Shown: positions 27,001-42,000 of the stretch, piece after piece
Numbering within the stretch: position 1 is the stretch's first letter
How the letters are laid out: each line of letters begins with the position of its first letter
Origin: Anseranas semipalmata
Lineage: Eukaryota > Chordata > Aves > Anseriformes > Anseranatidae
Direction: 5' to 3'
DNA length: 64,000 bases
NCBI GenBank assembly: GCA_013399115.1
Contig: VXAA01001429.1
Location: 353,511-417,510 of the forward strand
Notes under the pieces: generated by a model
Told to the model about the DNA's origin: nothing
Seen by the model: only the letters and a program-made list of their open reading frames with translations
The model's database searches: none
Translations under genes and position numbers: made by a program

Positions 27001-30000
27001 TACACGTTTTCCTTTGTGTTTCATTTGCCTAGTTGACTGTTTCCAAAATGACTTTGTAGGCAAAAAAAAATACAATGAAATTTGTGTTGGAACTTATATT
27101 AACTTTAAAAATAATTTTTAAAAAATCATAACATCCCTCGCATAAATGAAAACATAGGCTACCTTTAATTATCTATCATTGCTAGCATTGATGAAAAAAA
27201 GAAGAATATGTGCTAAAAGGGGGAAAAAAAATCAGACAAGAAATTTGTGATAAAAATGTAAGTTGGAAACTGGCTGGCATGTCCTAATTATATTTGTAAT
27301 GGTAATATGTTTAAACTGAGTTTTATTCTTTGAAATTCTCAGATGCAGATCGACATTGTGAAATTGCTGGAAATCCTCTGAAGATCAAAAGCAACAGAAA
27401 GCCACTGTCATGTATCATTGGGTATTTAGGTGGGTATCTGCTTCCAGAGAAAAATGAATCAAGTGAGCATTCAGTATTTAGTGATAGTTAGAAATTCTGT
27501 ATGCATAAAATGAGAGATTTATGCTTTTACTAACAAGAAAACTATAAAGTGAATAAATATTCTGGTCTGCTACTCTGTTCAGCTGCAAAACTGCATGACT
27601 GAACTTGGAGGATCTAGGCAAAAGGCATTCTGATGCTGGTTTAAAAATGGCAGAGTGAAACCTGATGTAATTTAGAATGTGAAAAATAGTCTAGTATTTT
27701 AAGCTTAAAAAATTAGCACTCAGCGGGGAAATATTCAATATGCTTAGTGCTGCTCTGCCTCTTGAATCCACATATAAAACTCCCATGTACTGCTGAAAGA
27801 GCAGACTTCAGCCATGCTAAGACACTGATCTTCTCTTAATTTGATGACATAATTTAAAAAATGCAAAGAAATCTGTACTGAGATTATAGCCAAGAGGACA
27901 AGGTGCTCACATAAGATAATGGGGAGAGGAGAAATTCTGGTAATTGTAATTTGTTATTAAAAAATGAAAATAGTCCTCTTTGTAAGGAACCACTACTGAC
28001 TTGTTAAATATTTACATGATCATCTAAGAGATGAAATACCCCCAAGGCTTTTTATTAATCCTGAAATAAATATGGAAGTCAATCCATTGATCAGAAGCAG
28101 TGAGTAATTCTGCAATGTATTAACACCATTCTACAGTAGTAAAGCTAAGGGTAGAACTCAATCTAGATGTTTTTGCTCAAAATTTCAACCATCAGGAGTT
28201 TGTACTAGAACAAAGTAAACGGTAACAGTCTCTTGACTTACTGAAATAGAAATCACCTATTAATATAGTTATGACTGTTATTCCAGAACATCAAGTTTAA
28301 TGAAATCCAAACTTCAAAAAAAATGGATAATGAAGAATTAATGTCCACTGTCACTGAATTTTGATTCCTTCTACCCTGGAGTTTAAGAAAAAAGCCAGTG
28401 CTAACTTCCTACATGCATCCTGGCTGTGTTATGTATGTTGCCATCAGAAGGAATGAGAGAAGGGTTGCTTTGATTGACTGGGAGGAGCTGTTGTTGAGGG
28501 AGGGGATGATGGTTCATCTGGCTGACCCCGTCTGGGTAGTCAAAAGAAGAAAGGACAATGTGAGTATCTTAGAAGATGCTGTATGTTTTTAGTGCCATGT
28601 TGTCTACTCTGACAGGAATCATCTTGGTACCTCTGGGAGCAAGGGTCTGTAGATTTAATGGGAGTAAATGGATGAACAATGTCAGATAGCATTATGTGTA
28701 CTTAGGTGAAGGTTTTATGAAGAAGATTAACAAAGCTAAAATACACCAGGTATCTGGTGTACTGACAGACTGTACGTCCGCTTAGCATTTGAGTGTGTGA
28801 GAAGTGAAGGTATCAGTACAACGGAAAGTAAATAATACCTGTTACGGGGATGTGAAGTATACCCAATGTAGTTCGTATATGCATCTAAACTAGCTGTATA
28901 AGCATGGCTAGAAAATCTCTTTTTGTTTGTCGTGTAGTTTGTTCTTTTGTTTTGTTGGGGGGAAGGGGGGGGGGGGATAACAACACATTCCAGTGAATAA
29001 GTAATGCTTCCATTATTTTTCTTTTAAACTTTAGTATTAAATATCATGTTACAACTTATGCAGGGGGTACTTGCTTTCCTTTTAAAATTCCTTCCATGCC
29101 ATGCCCACAAACATCTACTGGAATACAGTTAACTGTGACTCACAGACTCAATTTTTTTGAGCCATAGTGGTAAGGTGGAAAGGATGTCAATGCCCTGCAC
29201 ATTCTGGGTCATTGCCTCCCTTTATCTCTATTCTGCTTCTTGGCTGCTGGTTCCACAGGTGAGATAGGTTAAGCATTAAAAGTAAGCCCTGTCCTCTAGA
29301 GAGGTAGGGCTAATCCCCAGTAATCTCTTCAGTCTTCACTGTGCTTACTGAACAAACCCCCTAAGGTGAGCCTCTGGCTAATTAAATGTCCTGTATTGCC
29401 TTGTGGTTATGAGGAAACCAGGCTAGCATTTCCAGCTGGGATACATACTGAGGAGAAGAGATGAGAGAGATCCAACTGCTTAAGCACCTCTGGAATTCAG
29501 GCTGCTTATTTAAGTGACTCAGTAGGAGACTTCAACTTTTCTGTTTGCTTTGTATATATATATATTTACCTTAGTGACATTAGTGGAAATGGGAGAAGTT
29601 TTTAGAGTTTTTATTGCTATTACTTGAGGCTGCAAGCTGGTCTCATAATAAAGGTTCCTAATATGTTGTTCAGGTATTGTTTCTTCTGTTCTGTTTTTAT
29701 TTTAATTTCAGAAGTGATCACAGAATCTGAATCTGGCCAGCTGGTTATTTGTTGTGTGCCTAAAGGGATCATTTGGGTTATTTGGATGTTATATTTAGTT
29801 CTCTAAGTCAGCATAAGCTGCAAGTGGCTAGGAGATTTTCAGTGAAGGCAATTGAACAAGGGTAATAACAGTAGGAATAAAAGATCCCTAATTACTATTA
29901 CAGTAATATGATGAGATAATATAATTCAGGCAAAAACCCTGAAATGCCTCACTACTTCAGGTGTGATGAAGCAGCTAGTTAGAAAGAGCTGGTCTACAAA

Positions 30001-33000
30001 ATATGCAAATATTTGAAGCAAGTCTGTAAGTAGACAATGAGAGTGTATGGTGTAAAGACCCTAAAGTAACGACTCAGTCTGTTGAGAAGTAGTCCTGGCT
30101 GTTTAATTAAGTTCCTTTCTAGAACTTAAAGGAAGAACTTGGTCCTGCTACCTTCCTATACTGCAGAAAGAGAAAGGACAGCTGTTGTGCTAAACTGAGG
30201 ATTAGTGACCTACAGACTGAAGAAAAGTCAAAGGAAGGAAATGCTTCCTTCCTGAGCTGTTAGCGTAGCCTGGAAATACAGAATTCTGTCTCCTATATGC
30301 TGTAGACAGAAGGAGTTTGAGTTCTAGTCTGTTGATCCAGCTGCTGGGATTATTGTGGTTGCTGCTGGAGCTCTTTGGCAAATAGGATAATATGATAGTG
30401 GTATTAAACCTGAAGATTAATCATTGCCTTCTGAAAATTGAAAGAGGTTGCCAAATGAGCATTTTAGAATCCAAATTCCAATCATCTTCATGAAACGGCA
30501 CAAATCTTTCTACTTTCTGAGGCGAAACTTCAAACTGAAATGGGGTTCATAATATGAAGCACAATTCTGTTCCCATTTTAGTATAAATGCAAAAAAGACC
30601 CTTGTTCTCTATAGCATGGAAAAATGGGTGATGCCATGAAATCTGCCAGGTGCACAGCCTTACAGGACTGCCTTGAAGCAATTACCAGCATGCTAGTTTT
30701 ATGCTATTCTAACAACTGACTCTGTATTATCCTGCTTGACTCTATTTAATCAGAATCTCTTGAAGCAACTTGGGTAAGAGTGTTCATGATTTAAGAGTAT
30801 GATTGCATGCTGTGACCAAACCACTGGTGAATTAGTTAACAATAGTCTTTTCCAATGTGAAGATTGTTGGCACTGTCCTTTTCTGGCATTCTGTTCCCAC
30901 TACGCGGTCTAGCCAACTCACTGTGGCCATCATACTCCTTTTTACCTATTTGGATATGGATGAAACTGTTTGGATCTCCCACCTTCCTTTTCTGCCTTTT
31001 AAAGGTTATTGTGAAGCCTAAGGGCTGTCGCTGTGCATCTGCGTGCTTCCCAGCAGCTGCAGCTGGCTCCTGGTGCCCGTAGCTGGGTTTAGTTACTGCA
31101 GGCTGGATGTGAAGGCTTGTGGGGAGAATGGCCGTGTGGTGCCAGGCAGTTGTGTGCTCTGATACCAGGCCTTCCTAGTACTTGTGGTAGAAGAAAAATC
31201 TGCTATCAGAGTGGACTTTGACTCCTGGGTGTTAACTGTGTTTCTCCTGGCTGATAACTGTGAGCAGCAGAGGCTGGGGGGGGGGGTCCTCCTTCGACAC
31301 CAGGCCTCCTTTTAGATGTTGCGTATTCCCACCTCCTGCACTTTATTTTATAAACAAAAAGCAGAAAGGAGCACTCTGCGGAGTGCAAACCTGGGCTACA
31401 AACGTACTTTTTTTTCTTTTTTTTTTTTTTTTTCTCACTCCCCGCGGACAGCTGGCTGCTGGTCTGCTGACCAGCCCCTCTGCCCCCAGGGCCTCGTTCA
31501 GAGGGCATCTCCAAGCAGCGGGGGACTCGCGCGGCAGGCCTCAGCCAGGCCGCAGGCCTCGCGCAGCCCGTGAGACGCTGGCTGCTGCTGCTCTGTGTCT
31601 CTTGCCGGTTTTATCTGGCAGATTACTGAGAAATTTCCATACAGCTGCATCAGCTTTTGGCAAACTCAGCAGCTACCTGCTCTGAAGCACAATGGGCAGA
31701 TGAGTTTCAGTGCCTCTTACCTTTCCTCCATCTATAAAATAATCCTACTGCATGAACTCGCGTAGATACTCTGAGATATTTGGAGCCGTAATAATGGTTC
31801 TGTGTTAGTCTGGCAATACCTGGGGAATCCAGTGCAGTCTTGACATTTTTGGTGTTCCTGCTGCAGTTTTGGGGGTAGTTTCAGCTCCAATCTCCTGCTG
31901 TAGCTCACTCCCTGACTCTTGCATCTAGCAACTTGTATGTGGGAAGATCCCTTAAAGTGTACTCTTGTGACAGAAGATAGTGAATAACTTAAGGTGTTGA
32001 GGTTATTTCGCTGTTGTAAAATGCTTCTATTTGCTTGATTAAAAATCCGTAGGTGTGTAGCTCCAATACAAAACTCAAAAGGGGAGGAAAATGTAAACAC
32101 AGAACTGTTTCAGTTTGATCTGTATTATCTTTTCACCTGTGAAAACCTTACACATCTACACCATTGTAGTAAACTCAGGCAATCTAAAATTAAATAATTT
32201 TTTTTTTTCTTATTTGGAAGAAAAATAGGTATGAAAACTTGTGTTCAAATTGTTATTCAAGGTCCTCTAAAAACATTCATGCTGAAGAAACTTCCATTTC
32301 ACTAGAAATTTAAGTGTAAATTTTGTAAGCTGAGTAGACAAAGTTTTTTATAAATCAAGTATATCTCTCTCTCTTTTGTCTTTAACAGAAATTCATCCTG
32401 CAGTGAAACCTAATGTAATCAGATCAACATCAAGCCTTCAAAGTCCAAGTGCAAAACGACTGCTTGCACCCTCCAATCACTCTTCACTAAGTATTTTGGG
32501 AAAAAGAAACTACACCCATCATAATGGTCTTGATGGTATGTGTAGGAATATAACAGAAATATTTATTAATTTTTTTGTATTGCAAAACTTTCTGTGGGCC
32601 TAAAATAACAAAGTTACGTGACTTTTCTGTAGGGAATATGGTTTTAAGAAATGACATTAAATAAGGGAGTACAGTCTGACAGAAATGTAAGATATAGATA
32701 CCATATTTATAGCATTGATTCTTAATGCAATGAATGGTGGTGCATATTCACTGAACATGGGTATTAATGTCATCTCTTACAAAAACTATTTGTACCATCT
32801 TTCCTACTAATCTTTCATCTCTATAGAAAAGGACAAGAAAGGAATAAAACAAATTTGGTGAAAAGGGAAAGATGTAGTGAATGCTTTATTTTGACTTATT
32901 GCATTTTTATTTGAAGAAATATTTTGCAGAGAGGCCTTTTCTGATCTCTCTTTGTGAGATGTAACTTCTGTAAGCAATTACCTTATTTGTTCTGCAATTC

Positions 33001-36000
33001 AATATGGTTGTTGGGACTAGAAATCTGAAAGAAGTTAGGCTCTGAAATAGGCTGTTCTGGACATCATTGGCACAGAAGAGATGCTGTTTTCATATTTCAC
33101 AGGTCAAGGTAGAAACGGGAGGGGCTTTTTTTTAGACAAGATAATAGAAATGGTATTCCTCATACTGTAAGGAAAACTCAATCCATTTTCTTCCCATAAT
33201 GATCATGCTTTTTTGTCATTGTCAACATTATTTGTATTTTGCACTGAAAATAGCTACTGTATGCTTAACAATACCTAGAAATCAAAACATATTTTGACAA
33301 AAAGTAGTTATTTAGTATATACAGAAGAGAGGATCGCTTGGACCTTTGCTCAGTGTGCAAACAACCTTTACACAGTAGGCAAATAACATGCATAGCAACA
33401 CAAGCTATTCAGTGGACCAAGATGACAACCATGTGACCTGGATATAAAGATGATGCCATTAAGAGGCATAGCTATAAATGCAGAACATTTCACAGAGCAG
33501 AATTTTCACTGTGGACTTTCATTGTGAAGTTCTGTAGTGCTGATCTGGTTGTTACCGCGTGTGATTATAAGCAAAAGCTGCTTTTTTCCCTTCCCTAATG
33601 CTTACCATTAGATTGAACTCTTTACACGATCTTTGAGAGGACAATGACTTTGACCTGGTAGTGAAGATGATACTACATTTCTACTGCAAAGAAAGTTGTA
33701 GCAATAAGTTCAAGGTAAAGATTATTATGATGGTGTCCCTATAAGGAGATGAGCTTGAAAGTTCTTAAAATTTTTCTTCTATTTAGTATGAATGTTCTCT
33801 TCAACATAAAGAATTTGTAAAACCAGTCGTTGGCCACATTGATTAATTTGTATCGAACAGATAACTGTGTTAAGGCAATTTTCACAAAATAGCATCTAAT
33901 TTGAAAAATTACCATTGAGAACTGTAAATTATTGCTTTAGGAGATAATTATTTCTGCTCATCTATTTTCTATGAAAATGTAAAGAAAGCATATATCTTAG
34001 GTAGTGGAAATCTGGAAGGTGTATTTTGCTCATGTAAAATTGGTTATTTTGGTTCTTGTCCTAGCCCCCAACTTTAATTAAAAGCCTGCAAACTTCAGTC
34101 CATGCAAACTGCAAAATAACTTCTGAAATATTAGGTGTGGTACAAGAATGATCGTGGAAATACAAAAGAGTAGTTTCCAAGTGAGTTCAGGTATTCTAAA
34201 GTTAAAAGCCCAGAATTAATTCCCTAAGCAATGCTGTGTAAAACTTGTGAGCTGAGTACCTATGATGATCTCTTTTTTTGTGTTCTAGATTTTCTGCTAC
34301 CGTTTAGCATGTGCAGAGAGCTCAAAGGTGCGAGGAAATAGCTTAGTCACTATCCTTGTGTACTACTGAATGCTGTTTTTATAACATCTGACAATATTAC
34401 CAGTAGCTTTCACAATTCTTCAGCCTCATAATGAAGGAATTGCAGCAGGTAGAGGGCAAATCCTTGTGAGGAGCTGGGAGGCACAGCCACACTGAATGGT
34501 GTTTCCTTGTCGCTTAGGTGGCTCAGTATGAGATTAATCTTCTAAAACAGTATTTTTTATTAGACTTCTCAGCTGAACAGAAGTCAAAGAGAAGTTTAAG
34601 CAATATCAAACTAGTTACTGGCCAAAGCTTATGCTTTTGATGAGGTATCTTCAAGTTTTGTTAACATTTGTTTCAGCATAAAACCAGTTGCACTATCATC
34701 TTCTGCCACGTATTGACTCTAATGCTGGCTACAGTCACTCTAGTGACTATAGTCACATCTCAGTTTGCATTTTTCAGTAGTGGTTGTGGTCCTCTTGGCT
34801 TTTTTCATTTCTTAATCCCTTCTTCCCCAGGAAATTGAATGCACAGGAAAGCCAATCAAACCAGTAGCGATGATACTCAACAGCACAGGCCCTCTGTTCC
34901 TTTTGACTTAAAAATGACTATCTTTCATATTTGCCATTTAGCCCCTTCTCTGTTTATTGCTAAATAAAATAAAAATAAATAATAATAATAATAAAAAACA
35001 TTTGGGGGGCTGTAATTTATTCAGCTTCTATTCAGTGCATAGCAACAACTGAGTGACCAGAGCAATTTGAGAAATGGTGGTTTCTGCATAATTGCAGTTA
35101 TAACGGTGTACTATTTGTGCAATGAAAGGTTTTGCCAGCCCCCACAGTTTTTACCTTACTATAAATATATTAAAAAGCTTTTTTGATTCCAAAATGCTAT
35201 TGATTGTTGCTGGTTTTATTGCATTGTATCAATTAACAGTATCCAGAAAGCCTATTATGGAGATGATATATTCTGTCTTTCAATTCTTGCTTTGATGAAA
35301 TGAGCAAACAGAAATGAGCACAGTGAGCTTACATTAAGTCTTATCTCTGGCTATTTTCATAATCTTAATGTTATTGACATAGAAATGTCTGCATGTTCAG
35401 GTTTGCTTTTTTTCAACAGCGTTAGAAATTTGTTTTAAGCCATAGAAATATGTTTACTTAAGATATACGATAATTTACAGTATTCAAGTAAATGTCACTT
35501 AGGCTTGTGTAAATATATATTTAGATTGACATATTTCAAGTCAGTTTTATTGCCTAGGTGAGTTGAGTGCTGTATTTTGACAGAATTTATTAATAACAGA
35601 ATAGTAAGTATTGGCTCAGAAATAAAGCAATGTAATATGGAAATGGCACTTCTTTATGCCTGTATGAAGGAATGGGGGAAGATTATGAGAAAAAACGTTA
35701 GTATTTGGTTTATCGCTTCAAGAATATCATGCCTAAATAAAAACACGATTACCATTTCTTAGGGAAGTCTTATGTTGGCTTAAGTCTTGAGTTTGGCCAA
35801 TGCAGCACAAGATTCCCTTTCATGTCCCATGGATGTGTGTCCAGCAAAAGTCCAGTGCAACTGATAGGGATGCAGGAGTCTGTCATTTCTGACTACTATT
35901 GCTTGATCTTTGTTGAGAGCGCTGAGGGAGCTCATTTATCTCTTTTCAGAAATAGTGGGGCTTGTAACTTGTTAAAAGATCTGATTATCAGTCACTGATG

Positions 36001-39000
36001 GCTGAGAGATCCATATATAACGCATAGACCTGAATAAAATTGTACTGCTTAAGCACTGTGTATTGTAGCTGTTATTGTGGACTGTTGGTGTTTGCAGAAG
36101 AAAGGTTCTGATCCGAGGCTATTTTTCCTCTTCATAGTTAAAGATCTCGTAGCCGTTTGTGTCCTTTCTTGTAGGAGGAAGTTTTTCTGGGTGGTCTTAG
36201 AAAAGTGCTTTTTCCTTTTATTTTCAAATAAAAGGAGATTTTGCATTTTGTAGGATGGAATGAAAAATGTTAGCTTTTTTTCTATTCTGGAGAAAATCAC
36301 AGCATTTTGGGGAGTTTTCATGTAATATGCATGCTGGTGCTTTTAACTACTCTGAGATGCAGAATTTCCATTGCTGCTGAAAATAAAGTCAACACGAGGT
36401 ATTTAAATAGCTTTCAGTAGTGAAGACAGTCTCTTTCCAATGGGAAAATTATGTCTTCAGAAAATCACGACGTTGCAGAATGTTGCATGTATCCTATTTT
36501 ATGACTGGAGTTGACGATCAGAAGATTTAGGTGTGACTATAAAGTGCTTTGTAGATATTTTGAATCTGATCTTCAAATTACAGTGTCTGAAATTATTCCG
36601 AGCAATTACTTTCACCCACAAGCTGCTTAACTGTGAGCAACAATACATCCAAGTAGTCAAGTTTCACGTCAGGCTGTTGTTTTGGTAGGGTAAGTAATGA
36701 TAATTTTCCATTTAATATTTGGAAAGATCAGGTAAAGGTATTTTACATGAGTGTAATCTCTGTCAACTGGCAGGCATTTCCTTACTTTTACAGGCATCAG
36801 AACCGAAATATCCACAGGATGTCCAAGGTGATAACATTGTTAACAAAGTACAGAGATTATTCTGTGCCTGCTGATACTGTTTTCGTGACTTGTGGGCAGA
36901 AGTAGGAGAACCGGTTGCTCATAGCTGAGGAGATTTTAATCAACAGCCCCAATCCCCATTCTCTCATCCCCTTTCCAGATGTTTAATGCTGTATTTCAAA
37001 CTGAGATGTCTGGATGCCTTCAAGAGGATTCTTTTAACAGTCATACTTCAGTTCCTCAGGGAATTGATTATTGAAGTATTCAGCTGTATCTAAGAACGAG
37101 ACAGCAATGTTTTGGTCCGTTTTTGTAGCAACCTGTGCATCTTTAGCACAGCAAGATGAGAGAGTTCCATGAGCACAGCGAGAAAGACCTCAAAAAGTGT
37201 GCCTTCTGTCCTAGGTGCTATTTTGGTCAGTCTCTCTCTCTCTGCTTATGACCAATCGTATTGGCTATTGAGGAGATGAGCAAGGAAGAAAGCCTTATAT
37301 TACACTCCTATTTTTCCATTGGGAGTTTGAGACTCTCTGTTGTCAAACACATGAAAATATAAACAGCCTAACTGACAAGCGGAGAGACTGGACTCTTTCT
37401 TGCCCCAGATTTTCTTGAAACAGAAAAAAACTCTAACATGTTTCATCATAATTCATTTCAGATGACCCTATGTGAAATTGTTAGAAGGAAGGAGTTTTCA
37501 CTGTTGGATTGAATTTATCAGCAGAGGGAGATGTCTTTTCTCTAAGATGTCTGATCTTTTTTATCACAACATTATTTTTCAGTAAAGATGGAGATGTTCT
37601 ACTGAGATGGCAGGCTAGCAGCAGGGAATGCATACCAAAAAACATCTGGCACTCCCATTCATTTTAAAAATAAAACCATAAATTCTCTCTCATATGTTTC
37701 ATATTAATAAACTATATGCCTACCTAAATTGTTATAAACTTCATTTTACATAGCAGTCATTTCCAACTGAAAGGGAAGAAATGAGATGTGATAAGCTACT
37801 GTGTGAATCTAGTTTTGCTGTTTCTTCTGTGCTGAAACACAAAGTGTACTTAATGTTGAATCTCACTTTTCTCAAAAGTGAGAAACAAATGCTATTTATT
37901 GTCCCACTACCATTTTTTTTCTCTGAAATTTACTTCAGACGTGTGTGTTCTAGTTTTGATCTTTGGTATAGCTAGCAAAAGTTTTGAAATATTTGACTAC
38001 AGACCTCTTTTACTGAAATATGTGCACTGATACTGATGGAAGTGTGAGCATGGAGAGTAGATCTCTCTGGAGATATTGATGGTGCTGTTATGTTACTGTC
38101 ATTTATTGGGTAAGCAGAAGACTGTGAAAAGGGCGTTTATAACTCTTGGTTACTTCCTGACATACACGACTCAGAGCTTTTATGTATGTGATGATGTGAA
38201 ATGCTTTATAGTGAGAACTTTATCATGCATAGTTCTATACAGTCATTAAAGCCATCTCTGACCCTCAAGAAATTAACCTAAAAACCTTTTTAGCCTGATT
38301 TTTGCAATTTGCACAAGGCTAGCCAATTTTTGTCTATTTTCAGTGTCCAGTTGGAAGCAATCATTTTAAATATTTACTAGAAAAAGAAAATGCTCTAATA
38401 CTTGCATTTCTGTAGTGAGCATATTCATTTGTTTTTGCAGATGTACAAATGATGATGTTGAAGATGATGAACTAATGACAACTTCCATTGCCCAGATTAT
38501 GTACCTGGAAAATTACACAGTCCTTAATTACCCTAGGGTGTTACTGCTGAAATTGTCAATCATTTGCAGAACTAAGCTGCTTACATCCCATGTTTGTGTG
38601 CCAGAAGCCTGTTATTGTTGTTGTTATTTAAATTTTTGAATCATAAAACAATGTTTTCCCTTCAGTTTATTTACAATGAGTTGATGATTCCCACCTCTTC
38701 ACTTCTGTCTTCATTCCTCCAACCCCAATGAAGAAATGACACTGTGACTTCAGGTCAAAAATAATCAACAAGGAGGAAAATCATTGAATGTGTCATTTTT
38801 GTCTGAGAAATAGAAGAGCAATAGCTTTCCAGAGTTTCTTAAAATTTAGAATATTATTTGTTATCTTGCAATGATAAATGTGCAGTCATCATTTGCCTAT
38901 ATTGAATTAACATTACAATTATCTCCAAAGCATTAGGGAGCTTTTTATTACAAATAAAAGAACAGTCTTCTACTGTGTGTCCAAAGGCTGTTAAACATGC

Positions 39001-42000
39001 AGAGTGTTCCTTCAGTAGATAAATGTAAGCAGTGTGACCTCTTTATGATGAAATTGGTCACAAGAGGACTTGGAAGGGGCAAAACCATTTATGCAAACCC
39101 ATGTTTCCCTGAATTTCATCTGAGAAAGAACTCTTCCTAAGTGTTAACATAGCATATCACTGTGTTATGATTTTGTTTGTTTGTTTTAAATATACATGGC
39201 TGATTGTTTTTCTTTTGCCAAAGTGAAAACAATTTCCATTCACCTGTAGTTCTCAGGCTTACTGTATCTTCTGAAATGAGTTATTTCCAAGGCTGTAAGT
39301 ACACTAGAAATTGAATAGGGGATTTTGTTTTTATTTTTTGCTTTGATTTCCTTTATTTCAAAAATGTATCTTTGGATTTGTAAGGCTTCTTTGTGTACAT
39401 TTGGTTCTGAAAATCTTAACATTAGAATTGCATTCATATTTTGATACCCCACTTTGAGCATGCTGTGCATCACTTCCATTTTGTTGTACTAAGGAATTCC
39501 TGAAAATGGCAGTTGAATAGAAAGAGCCAGCTATGAGGGACAGCAGGGGCAGGAGAAGGAAATTTGTTGTGAACTGTCCTCTGTTTCTGCTGCTGAATCA
39601 GGGTTTCTTTTTTTTACGTGCAGGTAATATGTAGGCATGAAATTACAGTAATACTGGCTTTTATAACTGGCAGAATAAATCAGCTTTTAAAACAATAAAC
39701 AGTAAGAACAACACTATAATCAAGTTAGTGTATAAAACAGTGCAGATAACCAGAACCTAGTTCCTGGAATGACTACTTCCACTGGTATTATGTTAAGGAA
39801 TTAAAGTTGCAGAAAGACAATCCTGTCTGTCGGATAACAGGGTTAGAAGCATATTACCTCATGAATTACATGTTCTGGATTCAAGATCTGGAGTTCATAC
39901 TGAGACTGATTCTGGGTATGATTACTGTCAAGTGGGTTGATTATTTTTCGTAAGCCATGATTGCAGAGTAGTAGTTCTATTTTATTGCATAATGTAATGT
40001 GGAAAGCACCTTCAGAAACTGCTTAGGCAGTATAACTGGAAAGTTCCCGTGTCTGGGGTGATGCTTTGTGATACGTTTTATTATGTTTCTGTGCTTTTTT
40101 ACTTTTTCTTGTCTTTATATTGTTTCTCCGAGTTTTAAATTTTGATCTTGGGAGACTAGAAGTCATCCTCAAATAAAATCAAACTCGTTCTTAGTATAAG
40201 ATTATATCTATCTACCTATCTATCTTATGTATATATATTAATAATACTTTTGAATTAACACTTAAGGTCACTTGTACCATCGCTACAAATTGGTAGGAAA
40301 AAGCAATTAAGTTTGGTTACTTAAATAATCATAACCCGAGCTGAGAAGGATTAATGAAACAGTCTTCCTTTCTCAGCTTTTTTGTAAGGTGGTCCATCCT
40401 GGGTGAAAAGTTCTTACAGTCTCATACAACATGGTAAGCTGCAAGTGTTACAAGGATTAACCACCACTGTTATTGCTTGTCTGTCTGTGTTCTTCATGCC
40501 TAAATTGCATTATCTTCAAGTGTATTTATTCTGGAAGGTTTAGAGAAGGACAGCTTTTACCTGCTAGTATTGCTGGTGACCATGTTAATATAAAAGAGAA
40601 AGATGAATAGCAGGTAACTAAGTTTCCTATCAGTAGGCTGACTAAAGACTAGCACATATAAACAAACCCATGAACAGCTAGAAAAGGGCTGGGGTGTTAT
40701 TAAGGATGTGGTTTCTGTCCTAGTTTGAAGAATCCTTAAGGGAAAAAAATATATGTTGCTGGGGAATTATACATAAGCTTGAAATAATTTGGTAGCTGGC
40801 ACCATCCTTTAGCAGTGGATTCTTTCTGATTTTACCCTTAATTGGTTTTACAGTGTGAAATTTTATAGTCTTGTAGTGCCTGTAGACAGGAAGAAATACT
40901 TGAGTGGTCAGTATAGTTGGTAAAGCAACTTGTAATGTGAGGAGTTTGGTAGTGTTAGGTTATAGGTTGGACTAGATGATCTTGGAGGTCTTTTCCAACC
41001 TAAATGGTTCTGTTCTGTTCTGAGATTTTTTTTTATTTTATTTTTTTTACAGCTTACTTATTTCTTTTCAAGTTCAAAGAAATATCTTGTAGAAACATAT
41101 GACTATCTTTGGCAGGTTCTGACACTGGTGCATCAATTTCTCCATGATAATAAGCTTCTAAATGTCTTCTTTTGAAGCTGCATTGCTGTTATTCACTTGC
41201 ATCAGATTACCAAAACGCCTTGTTAGTGAGGGGTAGTTAGTCTAACAGTGTGTGTTCAAAGTGGAGTACTCCACTAGCACTTTGCCAGCCATAAGGAGAG
41301 AATCAATCTGCATCCTGGAGTTCTCCGGTATGGAAGAAATGCAAATATGGATTATTGCCTCGCACAAAATCATTTGCTATGAGAACTCACTTATAAGCCA
41401 AGTGTCCACTGGTGCCAGCTCCACTGAAATTCACAGCCTGGTTGTATACATTCTTTAAGGCATTCTAAAACTTAGCAGATAAAACTGAAAAAATGAAGTT
41501 TTGTTTTGTGTGAACATCAAGACATTTGTAGTTTTTAAATAAGCTCTGTTCCCCCCAGGCTGCATCAGAGGCTGCATTGGTGTGCTGACCTTTCGTAGAA
41601 CATGCCTTTGCGAATGCTGCAGCATTGCCTTTTTAACTGGAAGCAATCCTTCTTAGTTGCCTTACTTAAAAGCAGAGTTTTCCATAGAATTGGTTATTGT
41701 GAATTCATGCATAAACAGTCAGAATTCTGCCAAATCAGGGAGTAATTTATTTTGTAGAAGAAATCAGTGTTGGTTCTAAAATCTGACTATTCAATTTTAA
41801 GTGTATGCAAGAGTTTAAATTGTGCAACAACAGTACTTTAATAAGTAGCCTTTGCTAGATATAGAATCTTTTGACTATGTCTACCTCTTAAATAGTTATT
41901 TCCCAAGCTTTTCATTTATAAATATACTCAAGTCTTTCTGAAAGATGTTTGGCAATTTAGATTATACTTCAGAATATACAGCAATTAAAGCTAAGAAAAA

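Larger units (their letters stand above)
18673..27342 (+). other. MTA3 intron f-g
   Basis: This is an 8.7-kb intron. It holds A-tracts near 18985-19020, a CA/TA repeat at about 20703-20743, a 20-base A run at 21622-21641, the 41-base N gap at 22142-22182, and the nested CR1 cluster at about 23230-25030. The remainder shows no gene. Confidence 0.75.
27430..32388 (+). other. MTA3 intron g-h
   Basis: This is a 5.0-kb intron. It contains a long G run at 28957-28976, a short TA repeat near 29551, and a GC- and CpG-rich patch at about 31260-31620. No exon was recognised. Confidence 0.75.

Noticed and set aside
31260..31685. 141-codon + strand ORF and overlapping frames on both strands
   Set aside because: They cross a poly-T tract and a GC-rich patch, which lack stop codons by composition. 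The translations are low-complexity (Phe, Pro, Arg runs).
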